From NCBI RefSeq assembly GCF_036345915.1, contig NZ_CP107785.1, forward strand, positions 4,216,001 through 4,280,000: a stretch of DNA of 64,000 nucleotides, given 5' to 3'. The position numbers were made by a program, and so were the translations under genes. Every line of letters starts with the position of its first letter. Position 1 is the stretch's first letter. Origin of the DNA: Nocardia sp. NBC_00565. Lineage in GTDB: Bacteria; Actinomycetota; Actinomycetes; Mycobacteriales; Mycobacteriaceae. This document shows, piece by piece, positions 26,172 to 36,121 of the stretch. The notes beneath the pieces were generated by a model, which made no database searches, was not told the origin of the DNA, and worked only from the letters and a program-made list of their open reading frames with translations.

Positions 26172-26753
26172 TCAAGCCTCGCGGGACACGGCTGGGTCCT
26201 GGCCATCGACGACGAGGTCCACATGCGCGCGGGTGTTGTCGGCGGTGAAGTGGGCGTCCTCGGCTGCCATCCATTGCTCCCACAGCGGCAATGTGTGGGC
26301 CCCGTCGCGGGCGAGACCGCGCGCCAAGCGGATCGCGCGCGGCGTATCGATCCACACCGCCAGCGACAGGCGATCACGGACAGCGGCCCGCGCTGCGGAG
26401 ACGCCTTCCAGCACGAGCACTCCTCCGGGCGCGACATCGTGCCATTCGGCCAACGCATGCTGGTCCCAGTCGTAGCGCTGATATCGACCGGGGCGGCCGT
26501 GGGCGATCGGCTCGAGCACCTGCTGCTCGAGCCGAGGCCACCAGGGGAGCTCGTTGTTCCCGTCCGCGAAGTCGTCGGTGTGCACTACCCGGGCATCGCA
26601 GAGAACAGCCAAAGACGCCGCGAACGTGGACTTTCCGGCCCCGGCGGGCCCGTCCACCGCCACCAGCCGTGTCGAACCCAAACGCGGTGCACTCGCAACC
26701 GCCCGGGCGGCGATCTCCGCCACTGCGACCGCTGCCTCGATGCGCCTGCTCAA
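26172..26753 (-). CDS. P-loop uridine kinase-like protein
   Basis: 193 residues. Walker A is VDGPAGAGKSTFAASLA, then VHTDDFADG with the Asp pair of the uridine-kinase/PRK group, and VLVLEGVSAAR as the second conserved strand. AVWIDTPRAIRLARGLARDG resembles the lid region. It phosphorylates an unknown nucleoside or related alcohol. It starts 19 bases after the hemE stop and is likely co-transcribed with it. Nothing else ties it to haem synthesis, and M. tuberculosis lacks it at this site. Confidence 0.8.
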   Translation of the reverse strand: MSRRIEAAVAVAEIAARAVASAPRLGSTRLVAVDGPAGAGKSTFAASLAVLCDARVVHTDDFADGNNELPWWPRLEQQVLEPIAHGRPGRYQRYDWDQHALAEWHDVAPGGVLVLEGVSAARAAVRDRLSLAVWIDTPRAIRLARGLARDGAHTLPLWEQWMAAEDAHFTADNTRAHVDLVVDGQDPAVSREA

Positions 26754-26772
26754 CAGACCTGCCGACGCACTG

Positions 26773-27828
26773 TCAGAGCTCGTGCACGAGCTGCACCAAC
26801 GCGGTCAGCACCCCCGGATCGGTATCCGGCAGCACCCCATGTCCGAGGTTGAAGATATGGCCGGCGGCACCCATCGTGATCGCCTCGTCTGCCTCGTGCG
26901 CGATGCGCCGCGCCTCGGCCTCGACCGCGGCGGATCCGGCGAACAGCACCGCGGGATCCAGATTGCCCTGCAACGCTTTTCCCGGTCCCACCCGACGCAC
27001 CGCCTCGGTCAGCGGCACCCGCCAGTCGACGCCGACCACATCGGCGCCCGCCTCCCCCATCGCCCCGAGCAGCTCCCCGGTCCCGACACCGAAGTGGATG
27101 CGCGGCACACCGGCATCGGCGACCTCCGCGAACACTCGCTCCGAATGCGGCAGCACGAACTCGCGGTAGTCGGCCAGCGACAGCGCACCGGCCCAGGAAT
27201 CGAACAACTGCACCGCATCGACTCCGGCGGCCAGCTGCGCCTGCAGGAACGCGATGGTGATATCGGTGAGCACGCCGAGCAGTTCGTGCCAGGTCGTCGG
27301 GTCGGCGTGCATCATCGCCTTGGTGCGCTCGTGGTTCTTACTCGGACCGCCCTCGACCAGGTACGACGCGAGCGTGAACGGCGCACCCGCGAAGCCGATC
27401 AGCGGTATCTGGCCGAGCGCGTCGGTCAGCAGCTTCACCCCGTCGGTCACCGCGCCCACCTCTTCCGGACGCAGCCGCGGCAGCGCGCGCACATCCGCGA
27501 TGGTGCGCACCGGTGACGCGACCACCGGTCCGACACCGGCGACGATATCGAGATCGATGCCCGCGGCCTTCAACGGAACGACGATGTCGGAGAACAAGAT
27601 CGCCGCGTCGACACCGTGGCGCCGGATCGGCTGCATGGTGATCTCGCACACCAGCTCCGGATCGAAGCACGACTCGAGCATCCCGACGCCCTTGCGCAGT
27701 TCGCGGTACTCGGGCAGCGACCGGCCGGCTTGACGCATGAACCAGACCGGCCGACGAGTGGGTTCGGCGCCGGTGGCAGCGGCGAGGAACGGGGCATCGG
27801 TCAACCGGCGGCGGGTGTAAGTGCTCAT
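26773..27828 (-). CDS. hemE: Uroporphyrinogen decarboxylase
   Basis: 351 residues from the ATG at 27828 (MSTYTRRRL...); an ATG at 27837 is the alternative. The signature [20 protein letters not shown] near the N-terminus provides the substrate-binding Arg residues. [17 protein letters not shown] carries the essential Asp, and [10 protein letters not shown] and [11 protein letters not shown] complete the fold. It removes four acetate carboxyls from uroporphyrinogen III to give coproporphyrinogen III, feeding the HemY and HemQ steps encoded downstream. Cytoplasmic dimer in the family. Confidence 0.96.
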   Translation of the reverse strand: MSTYTRRRLTDAPFLAAATGAEPTRRPVWFMRQAGRSLPEYRELRKGVGMLESCFDPELVCEITMQPIRRHGVDAAILFSDIVVPLKAAGIDLDIVAGVGPVVASPVRTIADVRALPRLRPEEVGAVTDGVKLLTDALGQIPLIGFAGAPFTLASYLVEGGPSKNHERTKAMMHADPTTWHELLGVLTDITIAFLQAQLAAGVDAVQLFDSWAGALSLADYREFVLPHSERVFAEVADAGVPRIHFGVGTGELLGAMGEAGADVVGVDWRVPLTEAVRRVGPGKALQGNLDPAVLFAGSAAVEAEARRIAHEADEAITMGAAGHIFNLGHGVLPDTDPGVLTALVQLVHEL

Positions 27829-27968
27829 CACCGCCATCGTATGCGGGCCCGTGACCCGCCCACGCTCGGCCGGGTGGCGGGTCACGGAAGTACTACGTTC
27901 GCCCGGTCGGAGCGGGCACCCGGCGCGCCTCCGACTGCGTCGGGCACGCAAGGTCTACCGTCGCCTTC

Positions 27969-28607
27969 GTGACACCGCTCGACTTCCGCGACGGAGCCGC
28001 ACCGACCGAAGGACCCAACGGCGAGCCAGCTCAATTTCGCGCCGCGGTCGATGCGATGGGCACCGCAACCGTGCACCCTCGAATCGAGCTGGCACCGATC
28101 CGCCCCCCGCAACGCCTAGCGCCCTATTCATACGCATTGGGCGCGGAAGTCAAACACCCCGAAACCCCTGTGGTGCCGGTCGATTCCGAGGGCGACGCAT
28201 TCGGCAGGCTGATCCTGCTGCACGATCCCGATGGTGATGACGCCTGGCACGGGGTATTCCGATTGGTCGCCTACATCCAGGCCGATATCGATGCCGCGCT
28301 GGCCACCGACCCGCTGCTGCCAGAGGTCGCCTGGAGTTGGCTGGTCGACGCGCTCGAATTCCGCGGCGAACCGTTCACCGCCCTCGGCGGCACCGTCACC
28401 TCCACCAGCTCGGTGCGCTACGGCGATATCGCCGGACCGCCGCGCGCGCACCAATTGGAGCTGCGCGCATCCTGGACCGCGATGACCGGCGAGATGCGTC
28501 CGCACGTGGAAGGATTCTGCGAAGTGCTCGCTTATGCGGCCGGTTTGCCGCCCGCGGGAATAACTCATCTACGTCCGGAGTCGTATACCAGCAACGACCA
28601 CACCTGA
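27969..28607 (+). CDS. DUF3000 family protein
   Basis: 212 residues, counterpart of Rv2680, divergent from hemE and 22 bases before rnd, as in mycobacteria. The conserved blocks are RPPQRLAPYSYALGAEV, VAWSWLVDAL and SSVRYGDIAGPPRAHQLELRASWT. No catalytic motif or membrane segment. Function unknown; constant linkage to RNase D suggests a shared operon. Confidence 0.88.
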   Translation: MTPLDFRDGAAPTEGPNGEPAQFRAAVDAMGTATVHPRIELAPIRPPQRLAPYSYALGAEVKHPETPVVPVDSEGDAFGRLILLHDPDGDDAWHGVFRLVAYIQADIDAALATDPLLPEVAWSWLVDALEFRGEPFTALGGTVTSTSSVRYGDIAGPPRAHQLELRASWTAMTGEMRPHVEGFCEVLAYAAGLPPAGITHLRPESYTSNDHT

Positions 28608-28629
28608 TCGCCACGTAAAGTTCAGGTTT

Positions 28630-29907
28630 ATGCCGGTAGCAGACGAGTCCGAACAAGGCAACACAGCGGAAGACAGCACAGCGGAACCCCTGCTCGTGCC
28701 CGCCGAAGGTGTGCCCCCTGTGCTCGTCACCGCCGCCGAGGTCGCCGCTGCCGCGACGCGCATCGCGGCGGGTACCGGTCCGCTGGCCGTCGATGCCGAA
28801 CGCGCTTCCGGTTTCCGGTACTCGGCGCGCGCTTATCTGATCCAGTTGCGGCGGGCGGGCGCTGGGAGCTTCCTCGTCGATCCGATTCCGGTCGCCGACG
28901 CGCTCGCACCCCTGGCCGCCGCGATCAACGACCTGGAGTGGGTGCTGCATTCGGCGGACCAGGATCTGCCCGGTCTCGCCGAACTCGGCCTGCGGCCCGC
29001 GCGCCTGTTCGACACCGAATTGGGCGGCAGGCTGGCCGGTTTCGAGCGCGTCGGCCTGGCGGCGATGGTGGAGCGACTGCTCGGCCGGGCGCTGCGCAAG
29101 GGCCATGGTGCGGCCGACTGGTCCACTCGGCCGCTGCCCGACGACTGGCTGAACTACGCGGCGCTCGATGTCGAGTTGCTGCTCGAACTGCGCGACGAAG
29201 TCGCCACTTCGCTCGAGGCGCAGCACAAGACCGATTGGGCCGCACAGGAATTCGAGCACGTCCGGATCACCGAGCCGGGTGCGCCGAAGGCCGACCGGTG
29301 GCGGCGCACCTCCGGTATCCACACCCTGCGCCGCGCCCGCCAGCTGGCAATCGTGCGCGAACTGTGGAACGCAAGGGACAATCTCGCCCGCACCCGCGAC
29401 GTCGCCCCCGCCCGCATCCTGCCGGACGCGGCCATCATCGCCGCCGCGAACGCCGAACCGCGCACCATCGCCCAACTGCGCGCACTACCGGTCTTCGGCG
29501 GACCGCGCCAACGCCGCTACTCCCGCGACTGGCTCGCTGCCGTCGACCGCGGCCGCACCCTGCCCGACACCGAACTCCCGCCCCTGACCCAGCCCTTCGA
29601 CGGCCCGCCACCGGTGAACCGCTGGGAACGCCGCGACCCCGCCGCCGCCGCGCGATTGGCTCGCGCCCGGGCCGCGATGGGCGAATTGTCCACCGAACAC
29701 GCGATTCCGGTGGAAAACCTCCTGTCCCCCGACCTGGTCCGCCGATTGTGCTGGGACGGACTCCCGGACTACGACCGGATAGGCGATCCAGCAGACCTGT
29801 TGGCCGCCATCGACGGATTCCTGAAGTCCGGCGGCGCCCGCCCCTGGCAGCGCGAGCTTGCCGTTCCTCGCCTGGCAGCCGCCCTCACGCCGACTCCAGA
29901 CCCGTAG
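28630..29907 (+). CDS. rnd: Ribonuclease D family 3'-5' exonuclease
   Basis: 425 residues. The DEDDy nuclease domain shows Exo I LAVDAERASGF, Exo II WVLHSADQDLPGL with LFDTELGGRLAGF, and Exo III WLNYAALDVELLLEL with the Tyr. A C-terminal HRDC domain follows (about 215-300, DNLARTRDVAPARILPDA). It acts in 3' maturation or decay of stable RNA. It is in operon with DUF3000 and the counterpart of Rv2681. A degenerate CGNR-protein gene follows. Confidence 0.92.
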   Translation: MPVADESEQGNTAEDSTAEPLLVPAEGVPPVLVTAAEVAAAATRIAAGTGPLAVDAERASGFRYSARAYLIQLRRAGAGSFLVDPIPVADALAPLAAAINDLEWVLHSADQDLPGLAELGLRPARLFDTELGGRLAGFERVGLAAMVERLLGRALRKGHGAADWSTRPLPDDWLNYAALDVELLLELRDEVATSLEAQHKTDWAAQEFEHVRITEPGAPKADRWRRTSGIHTLRRARQLAIVRELWNARDNLARTRDVAPARILPDAAIIAAANAEPRTIAQLRALPVFGGPRQRRYSRDWLAAVDRGRTLPDTELPPLTQPFDGPPPVNRWERRDPAAAARLARARAAMGELSTEHAIPVENLLSPDLVRRLCWDGLPDYDRIGDPADLLAAIDGFLKSGGARPWQRELAVPRLAAALTPTPDP

Positions 29908-29939
29908 GAGGCCCGCTCAGCCACCGGAAACGTGGGTGC

Positions 29940-30250
29940 GCGCGACGTCGAGGCGAACGGCGGTTCTCCAGGTGCTCACGCTCGACTCGACGGCCAATCC
30001 GATTCCACGGACGGCCGACGGGGCGGCACCCCGACGAACCTGTCGATCACGCCCTGGCCACTCTGTTGGCCGACGTCGCCACCGCCGTCGCCGCAGCAGC
30101 TGGCCACGCCTCAAAACCTGCCGCGAACCCAGCTGCCGCTGGGCGTTCTTCGACCACTCCCGCAATCACGGCCGAACCTGGTGCTCCATGGACGTCTGCG
30201 GCAACCGCGTCAAGGTCCGCGCGTCCCACCGACGTAACGCCACGCGATAG
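29940..30250 (+). pseudogene. Frameshifted CGNR zinc-finger regulator remnant
   Basis: The last 50 codons before the TAG at 30248-30250 give WPRLKTCREPSCRWAFF, then DHSRNHGRTWCSMDVCGNR and VKVRASHRR. This is the CGNR zinc-finger signature with all four Cys. The expected preceding helix, DEPVDHALATLLADVATAV, is present but in another frame, so at least one indel lies at about 30095-30101. Further upstream the reading frame is lost again near 30020-30035, and the N-terminal ABATE domain is missing. The piece lies between rnd and dxs, where mycobacteria have no such gene. Confidence 0.7.
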
Positions 30251-30457
30251 TCTCCGCACCTGGAATCCGGCCTCGAACCGAAATCGAGCGCAGAATACAA
30301 CCACTCGGCTGACACCAACCGCTCAACGACAGCATCATCGGCGACCCGAATCCGATGCAGCCCCTTAGCCGATCCGACGCCTCGACCTGCCGGCCCGACC
30401 CACGGTCCAGCGTGGCCGAAGACCCCACCGCCCCGGCACCGGAGCGACGGGCGCCGA

Positions 30458-32353
30458 TCAGCGCTCGAGCCAGCCGGAGATGCGGCGAGCGATGTCGGGA
30501 GCGGTGAGCCCCAACTCCTCGTGCACCTGGTTACGGGACGCGTGATCCAGGAAGTGTTGCGGCACACCGAGATCCCGGGTGGGCACATCGAGTCCAGCGG
30601 TACGCAGGCGCGCGGAGACAGTGGATCCGATACCGCCGTGCAGCCCGCCGTCTTCCAAAGTGACTACGAGGCGGTAGTTTTCGGCGAGTTTGACGATGGT
30701 GTCCGAAACCGGCAGCACCCACCGCGGATCGATGACCGTGACCGAAATGCCTTCCGGCTCCAGCAGATCCGCGACTGCGACGGCCGTCGCGGCGAAGGGG
30801 CCAACGGCCACCATCAGCACATCACCGCGCTGCGCTTGCGCGGAGCCGCCCTCACGCTCGGGCAGGCGCAGGACATCGACACCGTCGAGCCGCTCGACCG
30901 CCGAAATATCCTCGGCGACACTGCCCTTCGGGAACCGAATAGCGGTGGGACCATCGCTCACCGCCAGCGCCTCCGCCAATTCCTCGCGCAGCGTTGCCGC
31001 ATCGCGCGGAGCCGCCACTCGAATACCGGGAATGATCCCGAGCACCGACAGATCCCACATGCCGTTGTGCGAGGCGCCGTCGGGACCGGTGATTCCAGCG
31101 CGGTCGAGCACCACCGTCACCGGCTGCTTCAACAGCGCGACATCCATGAGCAACTGGTCGAAGGCGCGGTTCAGGAACGTCGAGTAGATCGCCACCACCG
31201 GATGCATACCGCCGAGCGCGAGCCCGGCCGCCGACGCCATCGCATGCTGTTCGGCGATGCCGACATCGAACATCCGCTCCGGGAACCGCTCCCCGAACGC
31301 CGCGAGTCCGGTCGGCCCCGGCATGGCCGCGGTGATCGCGACGATATCGTCGCGCTTCTCCGCGTGCGCGATCAGCTCTTCGGAGAACACCGACGTCCAG
31401 CCGAGCGCCTTCGGTCCACCGAGCGGGCGGCCGGTGAGCGGGTCGATCGGATCGCAGGCGTGCATCTGGTCGGCGACGTGGTTCTCGGCGTGCGCATAGC
31501 CGCGGCCCTTCTGCGTCACCACATGCACCAGCACCGGCCCGCCGAAGTCCTTCGCCCGGCGCAGCGCCGCTTCCAATGCGACGGTGTCGTGGCCGTTCAC
31601 CGGACCGACGTACTTCATCCCGAGGTCGCTGAACAGCTCCTGCGGGCTCACCGCGTCCTTTATCCCGGCCTTCACCGCGTGCACCATCGAATACGCGGAT
31701 TCGCCGACGCGCGGGATGCTCTTGAGGATCCGCTTGCCCGCGTCCAGCGCGTGCTCGTAGGCGGGCTGGGTGCGCAGCGCGGTCAACCGGTCGGCGAGGC
31801 CGCCGATGGTCGGCGCGTAGGAGCGGCCGTTGTCGTTGACCACCACGACGACCGGACGGTCCGGCGCGGCGGCGATGTTGTTGAGCGCCTCCCAGCACAT
31901 ACCGCCGGTGAGCGCGCCGTCGCCGACGACGGCGACCACATGCCGATTCTGACCGGTGAGCGCAAATGCCTTCGCCAGGCCGTCGGCGTAGGACAGCGAG
32001 GCCGAGGCGTGCGAGGACTCGACCCAGTCGTGGGCACTCTCGGAGCGGCTCGGGTAACCGGATAGCCCGCCCTGCGTACGCAGCGTGTCGAACTGGTCCT
32101 TGCGGCCGGTGAGGATCTTGTGCACGTAGGCCTGGTGCCCGGTGTCGAAGATCAACGGATCGGCCGGCGAGTCGAAGATCCGGTGCAGTGCGATGGTCAG
32201 CTCGACAACACCGAGATTGGGGCCGAGGTGCCCGCCGGTGACGGCGACCTTCCGCACCAGGAACTCGCGAATCTCCTCCGCCAGCTCACCCAACTCGGCA
32301 ACAGTAAGCCGTCGCAAGTCTTCGGGCGTATCCACCCGGGAAAGCACTCCCAC
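30458..32353 (-). CDS. dxs: 1-deoxy-D-xylulose-5-phosphate synthase
   Basis: 631 residues from the GTG at 32353 (AGGGAG upstream). It is a thiamine-diphosphate enzyme: [18 protein letters not shown] with the active-site His, the [17 protein letters not shown] cofactor motif, and [15 protein letters not shown] with the catalytic Glu. The C-terminal transketolase domain is complete. It condenses pyruvate and glyceraldehyde-3-phosphate in the first MEP-pathway step, supplying isoprenoids including decaprenyl phosphate used by AftC. Counterpart of Rv2682c. It converges on the rnd side. Confidence 0.96.
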   Translation of the reverse strand: MGVLSRVDTPEDLRRLTVAELGELAEEIREFLVRKVAVTGGHLGPNLGVVELTIALHRIFDSPADPLIFDTGHQAYVHKILTGRKDQFDTLRTQGGLSGYPSRSESAHDWVESSHASASLSYADGLAKAFALTGQNRHVVAVVGDGALTGGMCWEALNNIAAAPDRPVVVVVNDNGRSYAPTIGGLADRLTALRTQPAYEHALDAGKRILKSIPRVGESAYSMVHAVKAGIKDAVSPQELFSDLGMKYVGPVNGHDTVALEAALRRAKDFGGPVLVHVVTQKGRGYAHAENHVADQMHACDPIDPLTGRPLGGPKALGWTSVFSEELIAHAEKRDDIVAITAAMPGPTGLAAFGERFPERMFDVGIAEQHAMASAAGLALGGMHPVVAIYSTFLNRAFDQLLMDVALLKQPVTVVLDRAGITGPDGASHNGMWDLSVLGIIPGIRVAAPRDAATLREELAEALAVSDGPTAIRFPKGSVAEDISAVERLDGVDVLRLPEREGGSAQAQRGDVLMVAVGPFAATAVAVADLLEPEGISVTVIDPRWVLPVSDTIVKLAENYRLVVTLEDGGLHGGIGSTVSARLRTAGLDVPTRDLGVPQHFLDHASRNQVHEELGLTAPDIARRISGWLER

Positions 32354-32555
32354 CTGAACTCGCTCCCTCCGGATAGCGCATCTGATCCGATCAGTCTACG
32401 GAGCCGCACCAGTAGCCCAGCACGACAATCACCCACCACCAGCCGACTTCGTGCGGAAGTGTGAGGCTCCACACGAATCGCCGGCCTATTCCCGGACACG
32501 CTCGGGCGGACGAGTGCGGCGACCGCACATACGTTACCCAGCCTAGAGTGGTCGT

Positions 32556-34421
32556 GTGGCCCTGCCCGAGCAGAAGGTTCCGCAAGCGGTAGATCCCGGC
32601 GTCGTGGCACGCATCCTCGCCGATGTCTACGACCTGTGCCGCGCCGACGATTCCGGGGAACTCGCCGACTACATTCCCGAACTGGCTGCGGTGCAACCGG
32701 ACTCGTTCGGGCTGTGCCTGGCCACCGCGGACGGGCGAGTCTACGGTGCAGGCGAGATCGCCACGACGTTCACCATCCAGTCGATCTCCAAACCCTTCAC
32801 CTACGCACTCGCACTGGCCGATCGGGGCATCGAGACGGTCGCCGAGCACATCGATGTCGAACCCTCCGGCGACGCGTTCAACGAGATCAGCTTGGACCCG
32901 GTGACCGAGCGCCCGCGCAATCCGATGATCAACGCGGGGGCCATCACCGCGGCCTCACTGATCATCGGCCGCGATCCGGCCGACCGATTCGAACGCATCC
33001 GGCGCTGCTATTCCCGCTTCGCCGGGCGCGCGCTCACCATGAACGAGGCGGTCTTCACCTCCGAGGCGCGCACCGGTTTTCGCAATCGCGCCATCGGCTA
33101 CATGCTGCGCTCGTTCGGCATCATCGAATCCGATCCGGACGAGGCGGTCGAGCGCTACTTCCGGCAGTGCTCGATCGACGTCACCTGCCGCGACCTCGCG
33201 CTGATGGCGGCGACGCTGGCCAACAACGGGCTCAACCCGCTGACCCGCGAACGCGCGTTGAGCGCCGCGCTGACCGAACGCGTGCTCAGCGTGATGACCA
33301 CCTGCGGCATGTACAACGCCGCGGGCGACTGGGTGACCACCGTCGGCCTGCCTGCCAAGAGCGGTGTCGGCGGCGGCATTCTGGCCGTGCTGCCCGGCCA
33401 GGTCGGCATCGCCGTCTACTCTCCTCGGCTGGATCCGCACGGCAACAGCGTGCGCGGTGTCGCCGCCTGCCGTGCGCTGTCGCAGCGCCTCGAATTGCAC
33501 TTCCTGCACGTCACCCGGTCCGCACGGACCGCGATCCGGGCTGCCTACTCGGTGGCCGAGGTGCCATCGCGACTGCAGCGCACCACCGACGAGATGGCCG
33601 TGCTCAGTGCACACGGACATCGTGCCCGGGTCTACGAACTGCACGGTGACCTGTTGTTCTCGGGTGCCGAACGCGCGGTACGCGCGATCGAGGAACAGTC
33701 GCGCGAGCTCGAGGCCCTGGTCGTTGACCTGCGCCGGGTCGGTGAGGTGAGCGCGATCGCGGTGCGAATGATCGACGCGTTGCAGCAGGAACTCGCCGCT
33801 GCGGGCTGCCGCGTCGCCATCGTCGACCCCGACAGCAAATTGGGCCACCTGGTCTCCAGCCTGAATCCGGCCGACCCACGCGGCCTGGTGTTCATCGACC
33901 GTGACACCGCCGCCGAATGGTGCGAGAACATCGTCCTCGAGCACCACCGTCCCCCTGACGAACCGGCGTGTACCGCACTGCCGATCGAGGACCATCCCGC
34001 GCTGGCCGCACTCGCGCCCGACGACCGCGCCCGCCTGGCAAAGGATTTCGAGGTGCGCACCATCGCCCGCGGCGAGGTGATCGCCGAGCGCGGCAGCGAA
34101 CGTTCCGGGTTGTATCTGATCCTCGAGGGCCGAGTCCGAATCATCTTCGAAGGCGCGGACGCTCGCACCCACCGGCTCGTATCGCTTTCGGCCGGAAGGT
34201 CGTTCGGCGAGATCCCGATGCTCGTCGGCACCCCGTTCGTGAACGAGGCCAGGGCCGAAAGCGCCGTCCGCGTGGCGGTATTGCGCCCGGAGCGGTTCGA
34301 CGTGCTCACTCGGCAAGCGCCCGAGCTCAAGCTCGCGCTGCTGGAACGTCTGGCCGCCGGCGCGTACGCCCAGATGGACGCCGCGGTCCGCGCGATCGCG
34401 GTGCGTGGCGGCGACTATTGA
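32556..34421 (+). CDS. glsA: Glutaminase A fused to STAS and cyclic-nucleotide-binding domains
   Basis: 621 residues, twice the size of simple glutaminases. Residues 1-310 are a full glutaminase: the serine-lysine motif IQSISKPF, NPMINAGAI, and SGVGGGILAVLPG. Residues about 340-455 form a STAS domain (VYELHGDLLFSGAERAV, ALVVDLRRVGEVSAIAVRM). Residues about 475-605 form a cNMP-binding domain (IARGEVIAERGSERSGLYLIL, SFGEIPMLVGTPF, then an Arg in EARAES at the phosphate-cassette position). It hydrolyses glutamine to glutamate. The added domains suggest allosteric or partner control. Divergent from dxs; start GTG at 32556. Confidence 0.9.
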   Translation: MALPEQKVPQAVDPGVVARILADVYDLCRADDSGELADYIPELAAVQPDSFGLCLATADGRVYGAGEIATTFTIQSISKPFTYALALADRGIETVAEHIDVEPSGDAFNEISLDPVTERPRNPMINAGAITAASLIIGRDPADRFERIRRCYSRFAGRALTMNEAVFTSEARTGFRNRAIGYMLRSFGIIESDPDEAVERYFRQCSIDVTCRDLALMAATLANNGLNPLTRERALSAALTERVLSVMTTCGMYNAAGDWVTTVGLPAKSGVGGGILAVLPGQVGIAVYSPRLDPHGNSVRGVAACRALSQRLELHFLHVTRSARTAIRAAYSVAEVPSRLQRTTDEMAVLSAHGHRARVYELHGDLLFSGAERAVRAIEEQSRELEALVVDLRRVGEVSAIAVRMIDALQQELAAAGCRVAIVDPDSKLGHLVSSLNPADPRGLVFIDRDTAAEWCENIVLEHHRPPDEPACTALPIEDHPALAALAPDDRARLAKDFEVRTIARGEVIAERGSERSGLYLILEGRVRIIFEGADARTHRLVSLSAGRSFGEIPMLVGTPFVNEARAESAVRVAVLRPERFDVLTRQAPELKLALLERLAAGAYAQMDAAVRAIAVRGGDY

Positions 34422-34554
34422 GCAGCGCGAATGTCCGGCGATACCAGCCACGCTCTTGCCGCACGCGGCTCGACCGAACCGGTGCACGCCGGGATGTTCG
34501 CGCGTTACCGATCGTTCAGTAGGTGAAAACGATCCGACGAATCAGGAGAGCGCC

Positions 34555-35247
34555 GTGAGCAAGAAGAATTCCGATGACACCGTCGCCGCCTCGGGTACGG
34601 TCACCACCTTCGGGTACGGCACCGCCCGCGCCACCCCGGATCTGATGCGCGTCACGATCTCCATCGAAACCCGAGCCAGCAAGGTTGCCCTCGCCTACGG
34701 GCAGGCCGGTGAACGCGTCGCGGCCGTCACCAGCTCGCTGCGATCCGACGGCGTGCCCGGTCCCGATATCGCCACCAGCGGCCTGTCGGTGCGCACCGAA
34801 ACCGTCTGGCTCGAGGGCGGCGGCTCCAAGATCACCGGCTACCTCGCGAGCACCGACCTCACCGTCATCTTGCGCGATATCGGCGAAACCGCTGATCCCG
34901 GCCCCGCCACGATCATCGCCAACTGTGTCGACGCGGGCGGTGACGATGTCCGCCTCGGCGGTCTCAATCTCAGCTTCGCCGACCAGGAGTCACTGCTGGC
35001 CCGGGCCCGCGACGCCGCATGGGACAACGCCCTGGCCAAGGCCGAGCAGTATGCGGGGCGCGCCCGGCGCACCCTCGGCCCGGTCATCGAGATCACCGAG
35101 AACACCGCCTCCGCACCGCCTGCCACGCCCCGGCTCATGGCGGTGTCGGCCCCGATGAACGAGGCCTACGGCGCCGCTCCGGTCCCGGTAGAACTCGGCG
35201 AATCGGAAATCTCGGCCACCCTGCGCGCCACCTGGCACCTCGCCTGA
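34555..35247 (+). CDS. SIMPL (DUF541) domain protein
   Basis: 230 residues from the GTG at 34555 with AGGAG 7 bases upstream; earlier in-frame starts overlap the glutaminase gene and lack a site. Family features are VTTFGYGTARATPDLMRV at the N-terminus, DIATSGLSVRTETVW, and the C-terminal VELGESEISATLRATW. Many SIMPL proteins are exported, but no signal peptide is visible here, so this one may stay inside. Function unknown; relatives are linked to stress responses and partner binding. Confidence 0.85.
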   Translation: MSKKNSDDTVAASGTVTTFGYGTARATPDLMRVTISIETRASKVALAYGQAGERVAAVTSSLRSDGVPGPDIATSGLSVRTETVWLEGGGSKITGYLASTDLTVILRDIGETADPGPATIIANCVDAGGDDVRLGGLNLSFADQESLLARARDAAWDNALAKAEQYAGRARRTLGPVIEITENTASAPPATPRLMAVSAPMNEAYGAAPVPVELGESEISATLRATWHLA

Positions 35248-35252
35248 TTCAC

Positions 35253-35280
35253 TTCGACCTAACGCTTGCTTGGGTATAGT
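35253..35280 (+). promoter_or_regulatory. Promoter for the enoyl-CoA hydratase gene
   Basis: TTCGAC (35253-35258) and TATAGT (35275-35280) are spaced by 16 bases and lie 38 bases before the ATG at 35318. This is a close match to the actinobacterial housekeeping consensus. Confidence 0.5.
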
Positions 35281-35317
35281 GGGGACTCGGTGTGAACATG
35301 GCTGGATAGGGGTTCGT

Positions 35318-36121
35318 ATGTCGTTCGTGCTCATCGATAAACCGCGACCGCAAGTCGCGCTGGTCACGCTCAATCGGCCGGAACGGATGAACGCGATGGC
35401 CTTCGACGTGATGATTCCGCTGCGCGAGGCGCTGGAGGAGGTCAGCGCCGATAACGAGGTGCGCGTCGTCGTGCTGACCGGCGCGGGCGAGGGCTTCTGC
35501 TCCGGCGCGGACCTGCAGAGTGCGGGCAAGATTCCCCATACCGAGGGACTGACCAAGACCAGCGTCGCGCGGCGCTCGATGGATCTGCTCAACGACGTCA
35601 TGATCACCCTGCGGCGGATGAACCAACCGGTGATCGGCGCGATCAACGGCGCCGCCATCGGCGGCGGCTTCTGTCTCAGCGTCGCCACCGATATCCGAAT
35701 CGCGGGCGAGGAAGCCTACTTTCGCGCCGCGGGGATCAACAATGGCCTCACCTCAGCGGAATTGGGCATCAGCTATCTGCTGCCGCGCGCCATCGGCGCC
35801 TCGCGCGCCTTCGAAATCATGTTGTCCGGTCGGGATATCGACGCGGTCGAGGCCGAGCGCATCGGCCTGGTCTCGCGCACCGTCCCCACCGCAAAACTCC
35901 TCGACACCTGCTACGACCTGGCCGAACGGATCATCAGCTTCAGCCGGGTCGGCACCGAACTGACCAAGCGCATGCTGTGGAGCGGCATGGAGGCCGGCGG
36001 CTTCGAATCCCATATGCAGCACGAGGGCATGTCACAGCTCTACGTCCGCCTCACCACCGAGAATTTCGACGAGGCGATCCGCGCGCGCCGCGATCGTCGC
36101 CCACCGGTCTACGAGGACTAG
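35318..36121 (+). CDS. Enoyl-CoA hydratase/isomerase family protein (EchA15-like)
   Basis: 267 residues from the ATG at 35318. The crotonase oxyanion segments are GFCSGADLQSAG and the INGAAIGGGFCLSVATDIRI block. The Glu expected in the second catalytic position is in NNGLTSAELGISYLLPR, where Glu is retained. It probably hydrates or isomerises a fatty acyl-CoA. M. tuberculosis EchA15 lies beside hemE; here the gene is about 8 kb away, behind its own promoter. Its stop codon overlaps the stop of a minus-strand VOC pseudogene. Confidence 0.87.
   Translation: MSFVLIDKPRPQVALVTLNRPERMNAMAFDVMIPLREALEEVSADNEVRVVVLTGAGEGFCSGADLQSAGKIPHTEGLTKTSVARRSMDLLNDVMITLRRMNQPVIGAINGAAIGGGFCLSVATDIRIAGEEAYFRAAGINNGLTSAELGISYLLPRAIGASRAFEIMLSGRDIDAVEAERIGLVSRTVPTAKLLDTCYDLAERIISFSRVGTELTKRMLWSGMEAGGFESHMQHEGMSQLYVRLTTENFDEAIRARRDRRPPVYED

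Noticed and set aside
32955..34487. 510-codon minus-strand frame
   Set aside because: Antisense to the glutaminase fusion; no start context and no recognised domain.
34405..34554. Longer start for the SIMPL protein
   Set aside because: It would overlap the glutaminase gene and lacks a binding site; the GTG at 34555 has AGGAG at proper spacing.
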